This document shows positions 50,054-59,723 of a stretch of 64,000 nt of DNA, piece after piece. Source of the DNA: Microbispora sp. NBC_01189 (GTDB lineage Bacteria > Actinomycetota > Actinomycetes > Streptosporangiales > Streptosporangiaceae). Each line of letters opens with the position of its first letter. Position 1 is the stretch's first letter. The position numbers were made by a program, and so were the translations under genes. Below the pieces are notes generated by a model, which saw nothing but the letters and a program-made list of their open reading frames with translations, was not told the DNA's origin and made no database searches. The stretch is from NCBI RefSeq assembly GCF_036010665.1, contig NZ_CP108581.1, positions 7,125,501-7,189,500 on the forward strand. Reading direction: 5' to 3'.

Positions 50054-51748
50054 TCAGGCGGGGCGGTGCGCCTCGTAGCGCATGGTGCGGGAGACCCCGA
50101 TGCGCACGGTCGTGCCGGGCAGGATCGGCACCGGCTCGTTCGGCGGGATGTCGTAGAAGTTGGGGTCGCCCGGCGGCTGGATCTGCGTGCCGTTCACCGA
50201 GCCCAGATCGAGCAGGTTGACGTCCCAGTTCTCCAGGAACACCCGCAGGTGGCGGCGGGACACCGAGCCGTCGGGGCTGGTGACCCTGGCCGGCCTGGCC
50301 TCGCCCGACTGCACCTCGGGAGCCCGCTCCGGGTCGCGGCCCAGCAGGTAGTCGGCCTCCAGCGGCAGCGCCATGCCGTCGTCGAGCAGCAGCGCGCCGA
50401 GCGGCGGGCGCGGGCCCTTGTACGGCACGACCGCCCGCTGGTCGATGGGGACGCCGCAGACCGCGCAGTACGGCGCGCGCGGGTCGTTGAAGTGGTCGTT
50501 CTTGCAGTCGACGCCGTACACCATGGGCCGCTGCTCCGGGTCGGGCGCCATGTCGAGCTGGGTCGCCTCCCCCGGCTCCTCGTCGGAGTCCTGCGGCGCC
50601 CCCTCGAACGGTCCGTCGAACGGCCCATCGAACAGGCCGCCGAGCGGTCCGGTTCCCGGCCCGTCCGGCGAGCCGCCCCGATCCTGACCCCTCTCCTGCG
50701 CTCCCCGGTCCTGGGCGGGCCCGTCCTGGGCGTCCCGGGGCCCGCCGCGGTCGTCGGGCGGCTCGGGCAGCCCCGGGGACTGCTGCGGGCCCGAATGGGC
50801 CGGGGTGTAGGGCGGGGCGGGCGGCATGTCGGGCTGGGGGCCGGAGTGGTGTGCGGGCGCCGGGTCCGACAGTCCGGACGGCAACGGCGGCAGCGGCTGG
50901 GAGACGTGCGGCGGCTGGGAAGGCGGAGGGACCGGCGGCGACGCCAGACCGGACGACAGACCGGACGACTGGGCGGCCGATTGGGGAGACGCGTGCTCGG
51001 CCGACGGCCCGGGGCCGGACAACGGCCCGCCGCCGAACGGCGAGACGGGCGGCGAGAGAGGCGGCTGGGCGGGCGGGGAGACGGGAGGGGGCGGCACCAC
51101 GGGCCCCCGCGGGCCGATCGGCTCCGGCGCCCCGGGCGGCGGGGGCTGCGTGCCCGGGTGCTGCCCCTGATACTGCGACTGGTGTGGGGCCTGATGCTGG
51201 GACTGGTGCGGGGAATGCTGCTGCGGCGGCCGCGGGGGCAGCGGCGGGAAGGCGAGGTCGCCGTGCCGGGTCAGGTCGCACTCCAGCCCGGCTCCCGTGA
51301 CGACGCCGCCGTCCAGCCGGGCGTACGGGCTCGACGGGCCGGCTCCGGGCAGGCGCAGCAGCACCGTGGACACCGGGCCGTTGATGAGGCGGTCGGTCCA
51401 GGTCAGCGCGTCGTGCCCGGCGAGGCGCACCTCGCCCTCGGGGCCGGACACGGTCGCGTACGCGGCCCCGCTGACCAGCACGGCCACGCCTCCCCCGGCG
51501 GGCCCGGCGACCGCGCAGGCCATCGGCTCACCGATCGAGCGGTCCATGGCGCGTGCGAGGACCTGGGCCACGCGCCGGGCCAGCGCCCGGCCGTCCCCGC
51601 CCGTCGTGGCGGTCTCGTGCATCGCGCTCAGCAGCTCCTCGACCGGCTGGTCGCCGCCGGTGGCGCACACGAGCAGCAAACCGTTCAGATGGGCGACCAC
51701 GCCCTCTCCCGGCAGCGGGCGGACCACCCCCACGCCCTGTTCCGTCAC
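50054..51748 (-). CDS. FHA-domain protein with long Pro-rich linker and Cys cluster
   Basis: A 564-residue protein. Residues ~1-170 form a globular N-terminal domain (HLNGLLLVCATGGDQPVEELLSAM, AMDRSIGEPMACAVAGPAGGGVAVLV) that I do not recognise. Residues ~175-400 are a Pro/Gln/Ser/Gly-rich linker with HQSQHQ-type repeats. Next comes a Cys-rich knuckle (DCKNDHFNDPRAPYCAVCGVPI), probably zinc-binding. The C-terminal FHA domain has LLGRDPERAPEV, DGSVSRRHLRVFLENWDVNLLDLGSVNGTQI and binds phosphothreonine peptides. The start is GTG 51748 with GGAGGG upstream. It may act in Ser/Thr kinase signalling. Confidence 0.85.
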   Translation of the reverse strand: MTEQGVGVVRPLPGEGVVAHLNGLLLVCATGGDQPVEELLSAMHETATTGGDGRALARRVAQVLARAMDRSIGEPMACAVAGPAGGGVAVLVSGAAYATVSGPEGEVRLAGHDALTWTDRLINGPVSTVLLRLPGAGPSSPYARLDGGVVTGAGLECDLTRHGDLAFPPLPPRPPQQHSPHQSQHQAPHQSQYQGQHPGTQPPPPGAPEPIGPRGPVVPPPPVSPPAQPPLSPPVSPFGGGPLSGPGPSAEHASPQSAAQSSGLSSGLASPPVPPPSQPPHVSQPLPPLPSGLSDPAPAHHSGPQPDMPPAPPYTPAHSGPQQSPGLPEPPDDRGGPRDAQDGPAQDRGAQERGQDRGGSPDGPGTGPLGGLFDGPFDGPFEGAPQDSDEEPGEATQLDMAPDPEQRPMVYGVDCKNDHFNDPRAPYCAVCGVPIDQRAVVPYKGPRPPLGALLLDDGMALPLEADYLLGRDPERAPEVQSGEARPARVTSPDGSVSRRHLRVFLENWDVNLLDLGSVNGTQIQPPGDPNFYDIPPNEPVPILPGTTVRIGVSRTMRYEAHRPA

Positions 51749-51934
51749 AGAAGTTCTCCCTCCGGAAACGCCACCGGATGTCCGGCATCATCGCCGGCAC
51801 GCCGTGTGCCGGATCGATCACCCCAGAAAGTAGCAAAAAGTATGGTGAACCGGCCTGCCGGAGCGCGCGTACGGGTGACCGAGCGTGCTCGGGCCCCGGT
51901 CTCGCTCAGCACCTTAGTGCCCCTCCCACGCCGC

Positions 51935-53065
51935 TCACACCCCGCTGAACATGCGGTTGACATCGGCGGTGGCGAGCACGCCGTAGATCTCGCCGCCCCG
52001 CTCGACGAGCAGGTATTCGGGCGCCGGAGAGCCCCGCATGGCGTCGAGCAGCGACTCCCCCTCCAGGTCGGCGCCGAGCACCAGCGCGGGCTCCAGGGTG
52101 CGGGACAGGGACCCCACGTTCACCCACGGCCTGCGCTGCTCGGGAGTGGCGTTCACCGCCGCCTCGTTCACGATGCCCACCGGGTGCCCGTCGTGGTCCA
52201 CCACCACCATCGCCCCGGCTCCCGACTCGCGTGCCCGGCGCAGGCCCTCGGAGAGCGGCACCTCGGCGGTGACCGGGATCGCCCTGCGCGCCAGCACCCT
52301 GGCCCGCAGCTGCGGCAGCCGGGCCCGCACGCGGGCGACCCGCAGCGACTGGGAGGCCCCGAGCCAGATGAACGACGCCAGCACCACCGTCCAGAGCATG
52401 CTGCCGATGCCGGGCTCCTGCCCGGCCATCACGTTCATCAGGAGCGGCACCACGACCACCGCGACCGCCACGCCGCGCCCGACCCAGGCGGCGACCACCG
52501 TGCCCGTGCCCGAGTCACGCTTGATCTTCCACACGGCCGCCCGCAGCATCCGGCCCCCGTCGAGCGGCAGGCCGGGCAGCAGGTTGAACACGCCGACGAT
52601 CAGGTTGGACAGCCACAGCTGCCACATCAGCACGTGGGCCAGGCCGCCCGGCGGCACCACGAACGCCTCCACCAGGGCCCCCATCCCCGCCAGCCCCAGC
52701 GACAGCAGCGGCCCGGCGAAGGCCACGTTGAACTCCCGGCCCGCCGTCTCGGGCTCGCGCTCGATCTCCGAGACGCCGCCGAGCATGTAGAGGGTGATCC
52801 GGCGCACTGGCAGGCCGTAGTGCTTGGCCACCACGCAGTGTGCCAGCTCGTGCAGAAGGACGGAGACGTACAACAGGACGGCGAAGGCCAGTGCGACCAG
52901 GTAGGTGGCGGACTCGCCGTAGCCGGGCAGCATGTCGGCGAACCGCGGCTGGAAGCTGATCGTGATGAACGCCGCCACGATGAGCCACGTCGGCGAGACG
53001 TAGACGGGAATGCCGAACGGCCGCCCCATCCGCAGTCCGGTGGACTCCTTGACAGGTGTGCTCAT
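51935..53065 (-). CDS. Site-2-type membrane metalloprotease (M50) with CBS pair
   Basis: A 376-residue polytopic protease. The zinc-binding motif HELAH lies in a membrane segment (VSVLLHELAHCVVAKHYG), and the third ligand is the Asp of LPGLPLDGGRMLRAA. The C-terminal ~120 residues form two CBS motifs (AIPVTAEVPLSEGLRRARESGAGAMVVVDHDGHPVGIV; PEYLLVERGGEIYGVLATADV), which usually sense adenine nucleotides. Such proteases cut transmembrane substrates within the membrane. It is next to the RecB-like and trmI/arc neighbourhood, a common actinobacterial arrangement. Confidence 0.93.
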   Translation of the reverse strand: MSTPVKESTGLRMGRPFGIPVYVSPTWLIVAAFITISFQPRFADMLPGYGESATYLVALAFAVLLYVSVLLHELAHCVVAKHYGLPVRRITLYMLGGVSEIEREPETAGREFNVAFAGPLLSLGLAGMGALVEAFVVPPGGLAHVLMWQLWLSNLIVGVFNLLPGLPLDGGRMLRAAVWKIKRDSGTGTVVAAWVGRGVAVAVVVVPLLMNVMAGQEPGIGSMLWTVVLASFIWLGASQSLRVARVRARLPQLRARVLARRAIPVTAEVPLSEGLRRARESGAGAMVVVDHDGHPVGIVNEAAVNATPEQRRPWVNVGSLSRTLEPALVLGADLEGESLLDAMRGSPAPEYLLVERGGEIYGVLATADVNRMFSGV

Positions 53066-53181
53066 GTGGCCGCCTTCCCTCCCGCGCCCCTCGATGCTAC
53101 GCGGCGCGACGTGAGATCAGCCTAAGAGCTGCCCGCCCGCCGCGGAGCACGCGATCGTCCCGGCCGTACGGGAACGGCGGC

Positions 53182-53206
53182 GGGAGGCGGGAGGCGGGGA
53201 GCGGGG
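53182..53206 (+). other. G-quadruplex-capable G-tract
   Basis: GGG, AGGC, GGG, AGGC, GGGG, AGC, GGGG: four G-runs with 3-4 nt loops, in the divergent region between the M50 protease gene and the RecB-like gene. It meets the simple G4 pattern; whether it folds is unknown. Confidence 0.4.
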
Positions 53207-53245
53207 AGACGGCCCGCGCGGACGCGTTCTGTCGGCTCGATGTCC

Positions 53246-53251
53246 TACAGT
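53246..53251 (+). promoter_or_regulatory. Probable -10 of the RecB-like gene (leaderless)
   Basis: TACAGT lies exactly 6 nt before ATG 53258, with no ribosome site for either ATG 53258 or ATG 53240. This supports 53258 as the start on a leaderless mRNA. Confidence 0.5.
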
Positions 53252-53257
53252 TCCGGC

Positions 53258-54118
53258 ATGACCCTCGCCGAAGAGCGCGCCGTTATCGGGGCGCTGTCCC
53301 CCTCCCGGGCCGGTGACTTCATGACCTGCCCCCTGCTCTACCGGTTCAGGGTGATCGACCAGCTGCCCGAGCGTCCCTCGGCGGCCGCGGTCCGGGGCAC
53401 CCTCGTCCACGCCGTGCTGGAGCGGCTGTACGACCTGCCGGCCGAGGCGCGGACGGTCGCCGCGGCGCAGGAGCTGCTGGAGCCGCAGTGGCGGCGGCTG
53501 CTGACCGAGGAGCCCGACTACGCGGGGCTGTTCGAGAGCGACGAGGAGCGCGACGCCTGGCTGACCCAGGCCCGCGGCATGGTGGAGCGTTACTTCACGC
53601 TGGAGGACCCGCAGCGGCTGGAGCCCGCCGAGCGGGAGATGTACGTCGAGGCCGTGCTCGACAGCGGGCTGCTGCTGCGCGGCTACATCGACCGCCTCGA
53701 CGTGGCCCCGACCGGCGAGACGCGGATCGTGGACTACAAGACGGGCACGGCGCCGGGCCGCGAGTGGGAGGCCAAGGCGCTGTTCCAGATGAAGTTCTAC
53801 GCGCTGGCGCTGTGGCGGCTGAAGGGGCAGGTCCCCCGGATGCTCCAGCTCATGTACCTCGGCAACGGCGAGATCCTCCGCTACGTCCCCGACGAGGCCG
53901 ACCTGCGGGCCACCGAGCGCAAGGTCGAGGCGCTGTGGGCGGCGATCGAGCGCGCGGTCCGCACCCGGGAGTGGCGCGCCCGCCGCTCACGGCTGTGCGA
54001 CTGGTGCGACCACCAGGCGCTCTGCCCGGAGTTCGGCGGCACCCCGCCGCCCGTGCCGGACCGCGAGCCCGGCCTGTCGGCCCGGGTGAACCGACGGTCC
54101 GCCGCCGACGAGATCTAG
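53258..54118 (+). CDS. RecB-family PD-(D/E)XK nuclease with Fe-S type cysteines
   Basis: A 286-residue nuclease domain protein. It starts ALSPSRAGDFMTCPLLYRFRVID with Cys24 and ends with RLCDWCDHQALCPEFGG. The one N-terminal plus three C-terminal cysteines match the 4Fe-4S clamp of AddB/Cas4-like nucleases. The active site is GYIDRLDVAP...TRIVDYKTG (Asp and the DYK motif), followed by QMKFYALALWRLKG. Role by family: DNA end processing. Such stand-alone RecB-like genes commonly neighbour trmI/arc in actinobacteria. ATG 53240 is the alternative start. Confidence 0.9.
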   Translation: MTLAEERAVIGALSPSRAGDFMTCPLLYRFRVIDQLPERPSAAAVRGTLVHAVLERLYDLPAEARTVAAAQELLEPQWRRLLTEEPDYAGLFESDEERDAWLTQARGMVERYFTLEDPQRLEPAEREMYVEAVLDSGLLLRGYIDRLDVAPTGETRIVDYKTGTAPGREWEAKALFQMKFYALALWRLKGQVPRMLQLMYLGNGEILRYVPDEADLRATERKVEALWAAIERAVRTREWRARRSRLCDWCDHQALCPEFGGTPPPVPDREPGLSARVNRRSAADEI

Positions 54119-54204
54119 GCGCTCCCCGGGCCAGGGCGCGCCTCCTCCGTACGAAGGATGCGGGATTTCCCTCCCGGGCAGGGTGGACACACGCGGGGAC
54201 GGCC

Positions 54205-54210
54205 TAAATT
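54205..54210 (+). promoter_or_regulatory. Probable -10 of the sensor kinase gene (leaderless)
   Basis: TAAATT, in a locally AT-rich patch, ends 6 nt before the GTG start. No ribosome site is visible. Confidence 0.5.
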
Positions 54211-54216
54211 TGGTAC

Positions 54217-55530
54217 GTGCGCACCACCCCCGGCAGTACGCGGTCCTGGCTTCGGGCTCATCCCCTGGTCTTCGACGCGATCCTCGCGGTGGTGCTGACG
54301 ACCGCGTCTCTCTGGTGGATCGCCTCGGCCGGCCCGGGTGAGGGGGCCGGCTGGCTCCGGTCCGCCACGCCGCGGCCGGCGGACGCGTTGAACCTGGTCC
54401 TCGCGGCGGCCTGCACACTGCCCGTGGCCCTGCGGCGCAGCCGGCCCCTCGTTCTGCTCCTGGCCACCTGCGTCCCCCAGGCGGCGCTCGACTCGCTCCA
54501 CTACGACCCCGGCCTGAGCGAGTTCGGCGGGCTCGTCCTGCTCTACTCCGTGGCCGTCTACCGGGGGCTGGCGCTGAGTCTGGCCGCCCTCGGCGTCTCC
54601 TTCTCCTCCTACGTCGCCGGCGCCGTCAGCGGCGTCATCACCCCGTCCTGGACCGACCACGCCGTCGTCACCGCCGTCCTGCTGCTGTGCTGGGTGTGCG
54701 GCCGGGCGCTGCGGTTGCGCCGCGCCTACCTCGACGAACTGGTCCAGCGGGCGCACCGGCTGGAGCGGGCGCGGGACGCCGACACGCGAGCCGCCCGGGC
54801 CGAGGAACGCTCCCGGATCGCCCGCGAACTGCACGACGTGGTGGCCCACCACGTGAGCGTGATGACCGTGCAGGCCGCCGCGGCGCGCCGGATGCTGGAC
54901 ACCAAGCCCGACGTCGCCCGCGACGCCCTCACCGCCATCGAGGAGATGGGCCGTACGGCGATGGCGGAGATGCGCAACATCGTCGGCGTGCTGCGCACCG
55001 ACGGCCCGGCCGAGCGCGGGCCGCAGCCGGGCATGGGGGACCTGCCGACACTGGTCGAGCAGATGCGCGAGGCGGGCCTGCGCACGCAGTTGCGCGTCGA
55101 GGGCGACCGCCGCCGCCTGCCGCCCGGGGTCGACCTCGCCGCCTACCGCCTCGTGCAGGAGGCGCTCACCAACAGCCTGCGGCACGCCGGGCCCGCCGCC
55201 CGCGCGTGGGTCACCGTACGGCACGAGGGGAACGAGCTGACCCTCCAGGTCGAGGACGACGGGCGCGGCGCGGCGCAGGAGTCGGTGCGGATCGGTGGCA
55301 AGGGTCACGGGCTCGTCGGCATCCGCGAGCGCGTGGCCCTCTATGGTGGAGTCCTGCGGATCGGACCCCGCGTCGGGGGCGGGTTCGAGGTCCGCGCCCG
55401 GTTTCCTTTGAGGGACAGCCCATTGAAGGACAGCCCCCTGAAGGACAGCTCCCCGAAGGACAGGCCCGCCACGAACCACCCCGCCGTGGACGACCCCCTC
55501 ACGCACGGCCCTCTGAAGGACAAAGCATGA
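54217..55530 (+). CDS. Sensor histidine kinase (NarL/LiaS-type)
   Basis: A 437-residue membrane kinase. About four to five membrane segments occupy residues ~15-165 with no large extracellular domain. A HisKA_3 domain follows: EERSRIARELHDVVAHHVSVMTVQAAAARRML, where the His of ELHD is the phosphorylation site. The ATPase has QEALTNSLRHAG (N box), VEDDGRG and GHGLVGIRERVALYGG. The C-terminal tail carries LKDSP repeats from a 15-nt tandem repeat. It should signal to the response regulator encoded next. The stimulus is unknown. Confidence 0.93.
   Translation: MRTTPGSTRSWLRAHPLVFDAILAVVLTTASLWWIASAGPGEGAGWLRSATPRPADALNLVLAAACTLPVALRRSRPLVLLLATCVPQAALDSLHYDPGLSEFGGLVLLYSVAVYRGLALSLAALGVSFSSYVAGAVSGVITPSWTDHAVVTAVLLLCWVCGRALRLRRAYLDELVQRAHRLERARDADTRAARAEERSRIARELHDVVAHHVSVMTVQAAAARRMLDTKPDVARDALTAIEEMGRTAMAEMRNIVGVLRTDGPAERGPQPGMGDLPTLVEQMREAGLRTQLRVEGDRRRLPPGVDLAAYRLVQEALTNSLRHAGPAARAWVTVRHEGNELTLQVEDDGRGAAQESVRIGGKGHGLVGIRERVALYGGVLRIGPRVGGGFEVRARFPLRDSPLKDSPLKDSSPKDRPATNHPAVDDPLTHGPLKDKA
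55411..55455. repeat. 15-nt tandem repeat in the kinase C-terminal tail
   Basis: Three copies of AAGGACAGCCCCCTG-like units plus a partial fourth, in frame, encode RDSPL-KDSPL-KDSSP after the ATPase domain. Confidence 0.8.
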
Positions 55531-55595
55531 CAATCAGGGTGTTCTCCCCCGCCCGGCGACGGGTCGCCGCCCCGCCCAGGACGGACGGATCATGA
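55527..55595 (+). CDS. 22-residue micro-ORF mimicking the response regulator N-terminus
   Basis: The ATG at 55527 overlaps the kinase stop (ATGA) and its stop overlaps the response-regulator ATG (ATGA). It starts MTIRVFSPARRR, whereas the regulator starts MTIRVLLVDDQP. The first 20 nt match at 17 positions, so this looks like a tandem duplication of the regulator's 5' end that then diverged. The better ribosome site (GAAGGA) precedes the micro-ORF, so regulator translation probably depends on termination-reinitiation. Confidence 0.5.
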   Translation: MTIRVFSPARRRVAAPPRTDGS

Positions 55596-56275
55596 CGATC
55601 CGGGTGTTGCTGGTCGACGACCAGCCGCTGCTGCGCACCGGGTTCCGGTTCATCCTCGAGGCGGAGCCAGACGTCACCGTCGTGGGCGAGGCCGGCGACG
55701 GCGCCACGGCGATGGACCAGTCCCGCGCCCTGCTGCCCGACGTGGTGCTCATGGACGTCCGCATGCCCGGCACCGACGGCATCGAGGCCACCCGCCGCAT
55801 CGTGCGGGAGGCCGCGCCCACCGCCCATGTGCCGAAGGTGCTTGTGCTGACCACGTTCGACCTGGACGAGTACATCGTCGAGGCGCTGCGCGCCGGTGCC
55901 AGCGGGTTCCTGCTCAAGGACGTGCCCCCGGACGACCTGATCCAGGCGATCCGCGTGGTGGCGGCGGGCGACGCCATCGTGGCGCCGAGCGTCACCCGGC
56001 GGCTGCTGGACCGCTTCGCCGCCCGGCTGCCCTCCGCGCACCAGCAGGCCACCCCCGCGCGGCTCGACCGGCTCACCGAACGCGAACTGGAGGTCCTGCG
56101 CCTCATCGCCAAGGGCATGTCGAACGCCGAGATCGCCGCCACGCTGGTGGTCAGCGAGACGACCGTCAAGACGCACGTGGGAAACGTGCTGACCAAGCTC
56201 GGCCTGCGCGACCGGGTGCAGGCGGTCGTGCTCGCCTACGAGACCGGGCTGATCGTCCCCGGCACCTTCTCCTGA
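55592..56275 (+). CDS. LuxR/NarL-type response regulator
   Basis: A 227-residue regulator. The receiver domain has LLVDDQPLLRTGFRFIL, the phospho-acceptor Asp in LPDVVLMDVRMPG, the conserved Thr in VLVLTTFD and Lys in GFLLKDVPP. The C-terminal GerE/LuxR HTH reads LTERELEVLRLIAKGMSNAEIAATLVVSETTVKTHVGNVLTKLGL. It forms a two-component system with the upstream kinase. The neighbouring convergent ABC importer is a possible but unproven target. Confidence 0.95.
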   Translation: MTIRVLLVDDQPLLRTGFRFILEAEPDVTVVGEAGDGATAMDQSRALLPDVVLMDVRMPGTDGIEATRRIVREAAPTAHVPKVLVLTTFDLDEYIVEALRAGASGFLLKDVPPDDLIQAIRVVAAGDAIVAPSVTRRLLDRFAARLPSAHQQATPARLDRLTERELEVLRLIAKGMSNAEIAATLVVSETTVKTHVGNVLTKLGLRDRVQAVVLAYETGLIVPGTFS

Positions 56276-56437
56276 GTCTCCCGGCCGGCGGGCGCGCGCT
56301 CCTCCTCCAGGAGTAGCGGAGCACGGCGGATCCTTCCCCGGGCGCAGGCGCGGACCGTACGCGCGGCCGATGCCCGGCGGGGCCCGCCCCCGGTACCGTC
56401 GGAGACAGGGCGTGGCCGTGGGGGCGCGGCACACGCC

Positions 56438-56496
56438 CCGCCGGTACGGCTCCCGCGGACCGTCTTGGGGGAAGACGGCGGGAGCCGTACCGGCGG
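56438..56496. terminator. Large bidirectional hairpin
   Basis: An 18-bp perfect outer stem (56438-56455 with 56479-56496: CCGCCGGTACGGCTCCCG / CGGGAGCCGTACCGGCGG) encloses a second stem, CGTCTT-GGGGG-AAGACG (56461-56477). It lies between the convergent response regulator and ABC transporter genes, 22 bp past the latter's stop. Confidence 0.75.
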
Positions 56497-56518
56497 AGGA
56501 CGATCAGGCCGAGGACGA

Positions 56519-57594
56519 TCAGGCGGGGTCGGTCCCGGCCGGGACCGCGCCCGTGGCGGCCGCGCCTCCCGGGACGCCGTCCGAGACGCCACCCGGGACG
56601 CCGCCGGCGAGACCGGGTGCGTTCTCGGGGAAGTGGCAGGCCACCTGATGGCCGGGGGCGAGTGTCTCCAGCGGAGGCTCGACCGTGCGGCAGACCTCCT
56701 GCGCCTTCCAGCAGCGGGTGTGGAACCGGCAGGCGGGCGGCGGGTTCAGCGGCGAGGGGACGTCGCCCTGCAGCCGGATCCGCTCCCGGCCCGCGCGCCG
56801 CTTCGGGTCCGGGATCGGGACCGCCGACAGCAGGGCGTTGGTGTACGGATGCATGGGCGACTCGTACAGGCCCTTGCGGTCCGCGATCTCCACGATCTTG
56901 CCGAGGTACATCACCGCGACGCGGTCGCTGATGTGCCGCACCACCGACAGGTCGTGCGCGATCACGACGTAGGTCAGGTCGAGCTCCCCCTGCAGGTCCT
57001 CCAGCAGGTTGACGACCTGGGCCTGGATCGACACGTCGAGCGCGGAGACCGGCTCGTCCGCGATGATCAGCTTGGGCTTCAGCGCGAGCGTCCGGGCGAT
57101 CCCGATGCGCTGCCGCTGGCCGCCGGAGAACTCGTGCGGATAGCGGTTGTAGTGCTCGGGGTTCAGGCCGACGAGCTCCAGGATCTCCTGGACCGCCTTC
57201 TTCGTGCCCTGCTCGGTCCTGATCCCCTGGATCCGGAACGGCGCGCCGACGATGGCGCCGACCGTGTGACGGGGGTTGAGCGAGCTGTACGGGTCCTGGA
57301 AGATCATCTGAACGTCGCGCCGGAGCGGGCGCAGCCGTCCCTGGGACATGTGCGTGATGTCCTGTCCCGCGTAGACGATCTTCCCGGCGCTCGGCTCGAT
57401 CAGCCTCGTGATGAGGCGTCCGGTGGTGGTCTTGCCGCATCCCGACTCGCCGACCAGGCCGAGGGTCTCGCCCTTCCTGACGTCGAAGCTGATGCCGTCG
57501 ACGGCCCTGACCGCGCCGACCTGCCGCTGGAGCAGGCCCTTCGTGACCGGGAAGTGCTTCTCCAGCCCCTGTACGGACAGCAAGGGCTCCTCGT

Positions 57595-57598
<4 letters not shown>
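56519..57598 (-). CDS. Peptide-type ABC transporter ATPase (OppF/DppF-like)
   Basis: A 359-residue ATPase. It has [13 protein letters not shown] (Walker A), [14 protein letters not shown] (Q loop), [18 protein letters not shown] (ABC signature) and [14 protein letters not shown] (Walker B). The C-terminal oligopeptide-transporter domain has [14 protein letters not shown] with four-Cys-type ligands, then VACHFPE. The GTG at 57598 overlaps the stop of the preceding ATPase gene (GTGA). The protein ends in a Gly/Pro/Val-rich repeat tail ([14 protein letters not shown]). It powers import with its OppD-like partner. Confidence 0.95.
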
Positions 57599-58616
<1,018 letters not shown>

Positions 58617-58620
<4 letters not shown>

Positions 58621-59636
58621 CCCAGCCTCACCCTCGGGTCCACGACGGCGTACAGGAGGTCGACGATCAGGTTGGCGAAGACGACGAAGAACGCGGCGAC
58701 GAGCACGACGCCCGAGACCTTCGGCAGGTCCTGGGCGAGGATCGCGTCGATCGCGTACTTGCCCAGGCCGGGCAGCGAGTAGGTGCTCTCGGTGAGCACC
58801 GCGCCGCCGAGCAGCAGACCGAGGTCGAGGCCGAAGATCGTGACGATCGGCGTCAGCGCGCCGCGCAGGCCGTGCTTGACCACGACCGTCCGCTCGCGCA
58901 GGCCCTTGGCCCGGGCGGTGCGGATGTAGTCCTCGTTCATCGTCTCCAGCATGCCCGCCCGGGTGAGCCGCGCGTATCCGGCGGCGTACAGGAAGGCCAG
59001 CGTGATCCACGGCAGGATCAGGTTGTACGCCCACATCGCCGGGTTCTCGTCGAACGGCGTGAAGCTGCCGCCCGGGGCGGTGATGCGGAACGGAGTGCCG
59101 TAGCTGAAGACGACCAGCGAGACGATGCCGGTGAAGAAGATGGGCAGTGAGACGCCGGCCAGGGCGACGCTCATCGCGGCCCGGTCGAAGAAGCTGCCGC
59201 GTCTCAGCGCGGACAGCACGCCGGTCGCCACACCGGCCAGCACCCAGATGACGGCGGCCCCGATGGCCAGTGAGATCGTCACGGGCAGCCGGTCCAGCAG
59301 GTCGGGCCAGACCGGGAGCCGGGTGAGGAAGGAGTAGCCGAAGCAGGGCGCCGGGCAGCGCTCCACCCCGGGACCGTAGTCGTAGTCGGCGCCGGCGACG
59401 ATGCCCTTCGCGAACCGCCCGTACTGCACGATCAGTGGATCGTTGAAGCCGAGCTTCTCGGCCGCGAGCTTGACCTGTTCCGCCGAGGCGGTGCGCCCGA
59501 CGTAGCGCGCGGCCAGGCTCTCCGAGGTGGCGCCCGCCATGCGGGGCACCAGGAAGAAGATGGCGAAGGTGGCGATGCTCACGATGGTGAGCATCACGAC
59601 CGCCCAGATCAGCCGCCGGATGATGTATGTGACCAC
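58617..59636 (-). CDS. Peptide-type ABC transporter permease (OppB/DppB-like)
   Basis: A 339-residue permease with about six membrane helices. The N-terminus [32 protein letters not shown] is the standard DppB opening. The EAA loop region is [58 protein letters not shown] and [19 protein letters not shown] complete the family pattern. It lies 87 bp downstream of the binding-protein gene and overlaps the ATPase gene. Confidence 0.95.
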
Positions 59637-59723
59637 AGTCCCCCCGGCTCCGGGGGCCGGTCCGGTCGGCCCGGCCCCCCTGCCGCGTTCACGCGTCTAT
59701 CGGATGTGTCTGGTCGCGGACGC

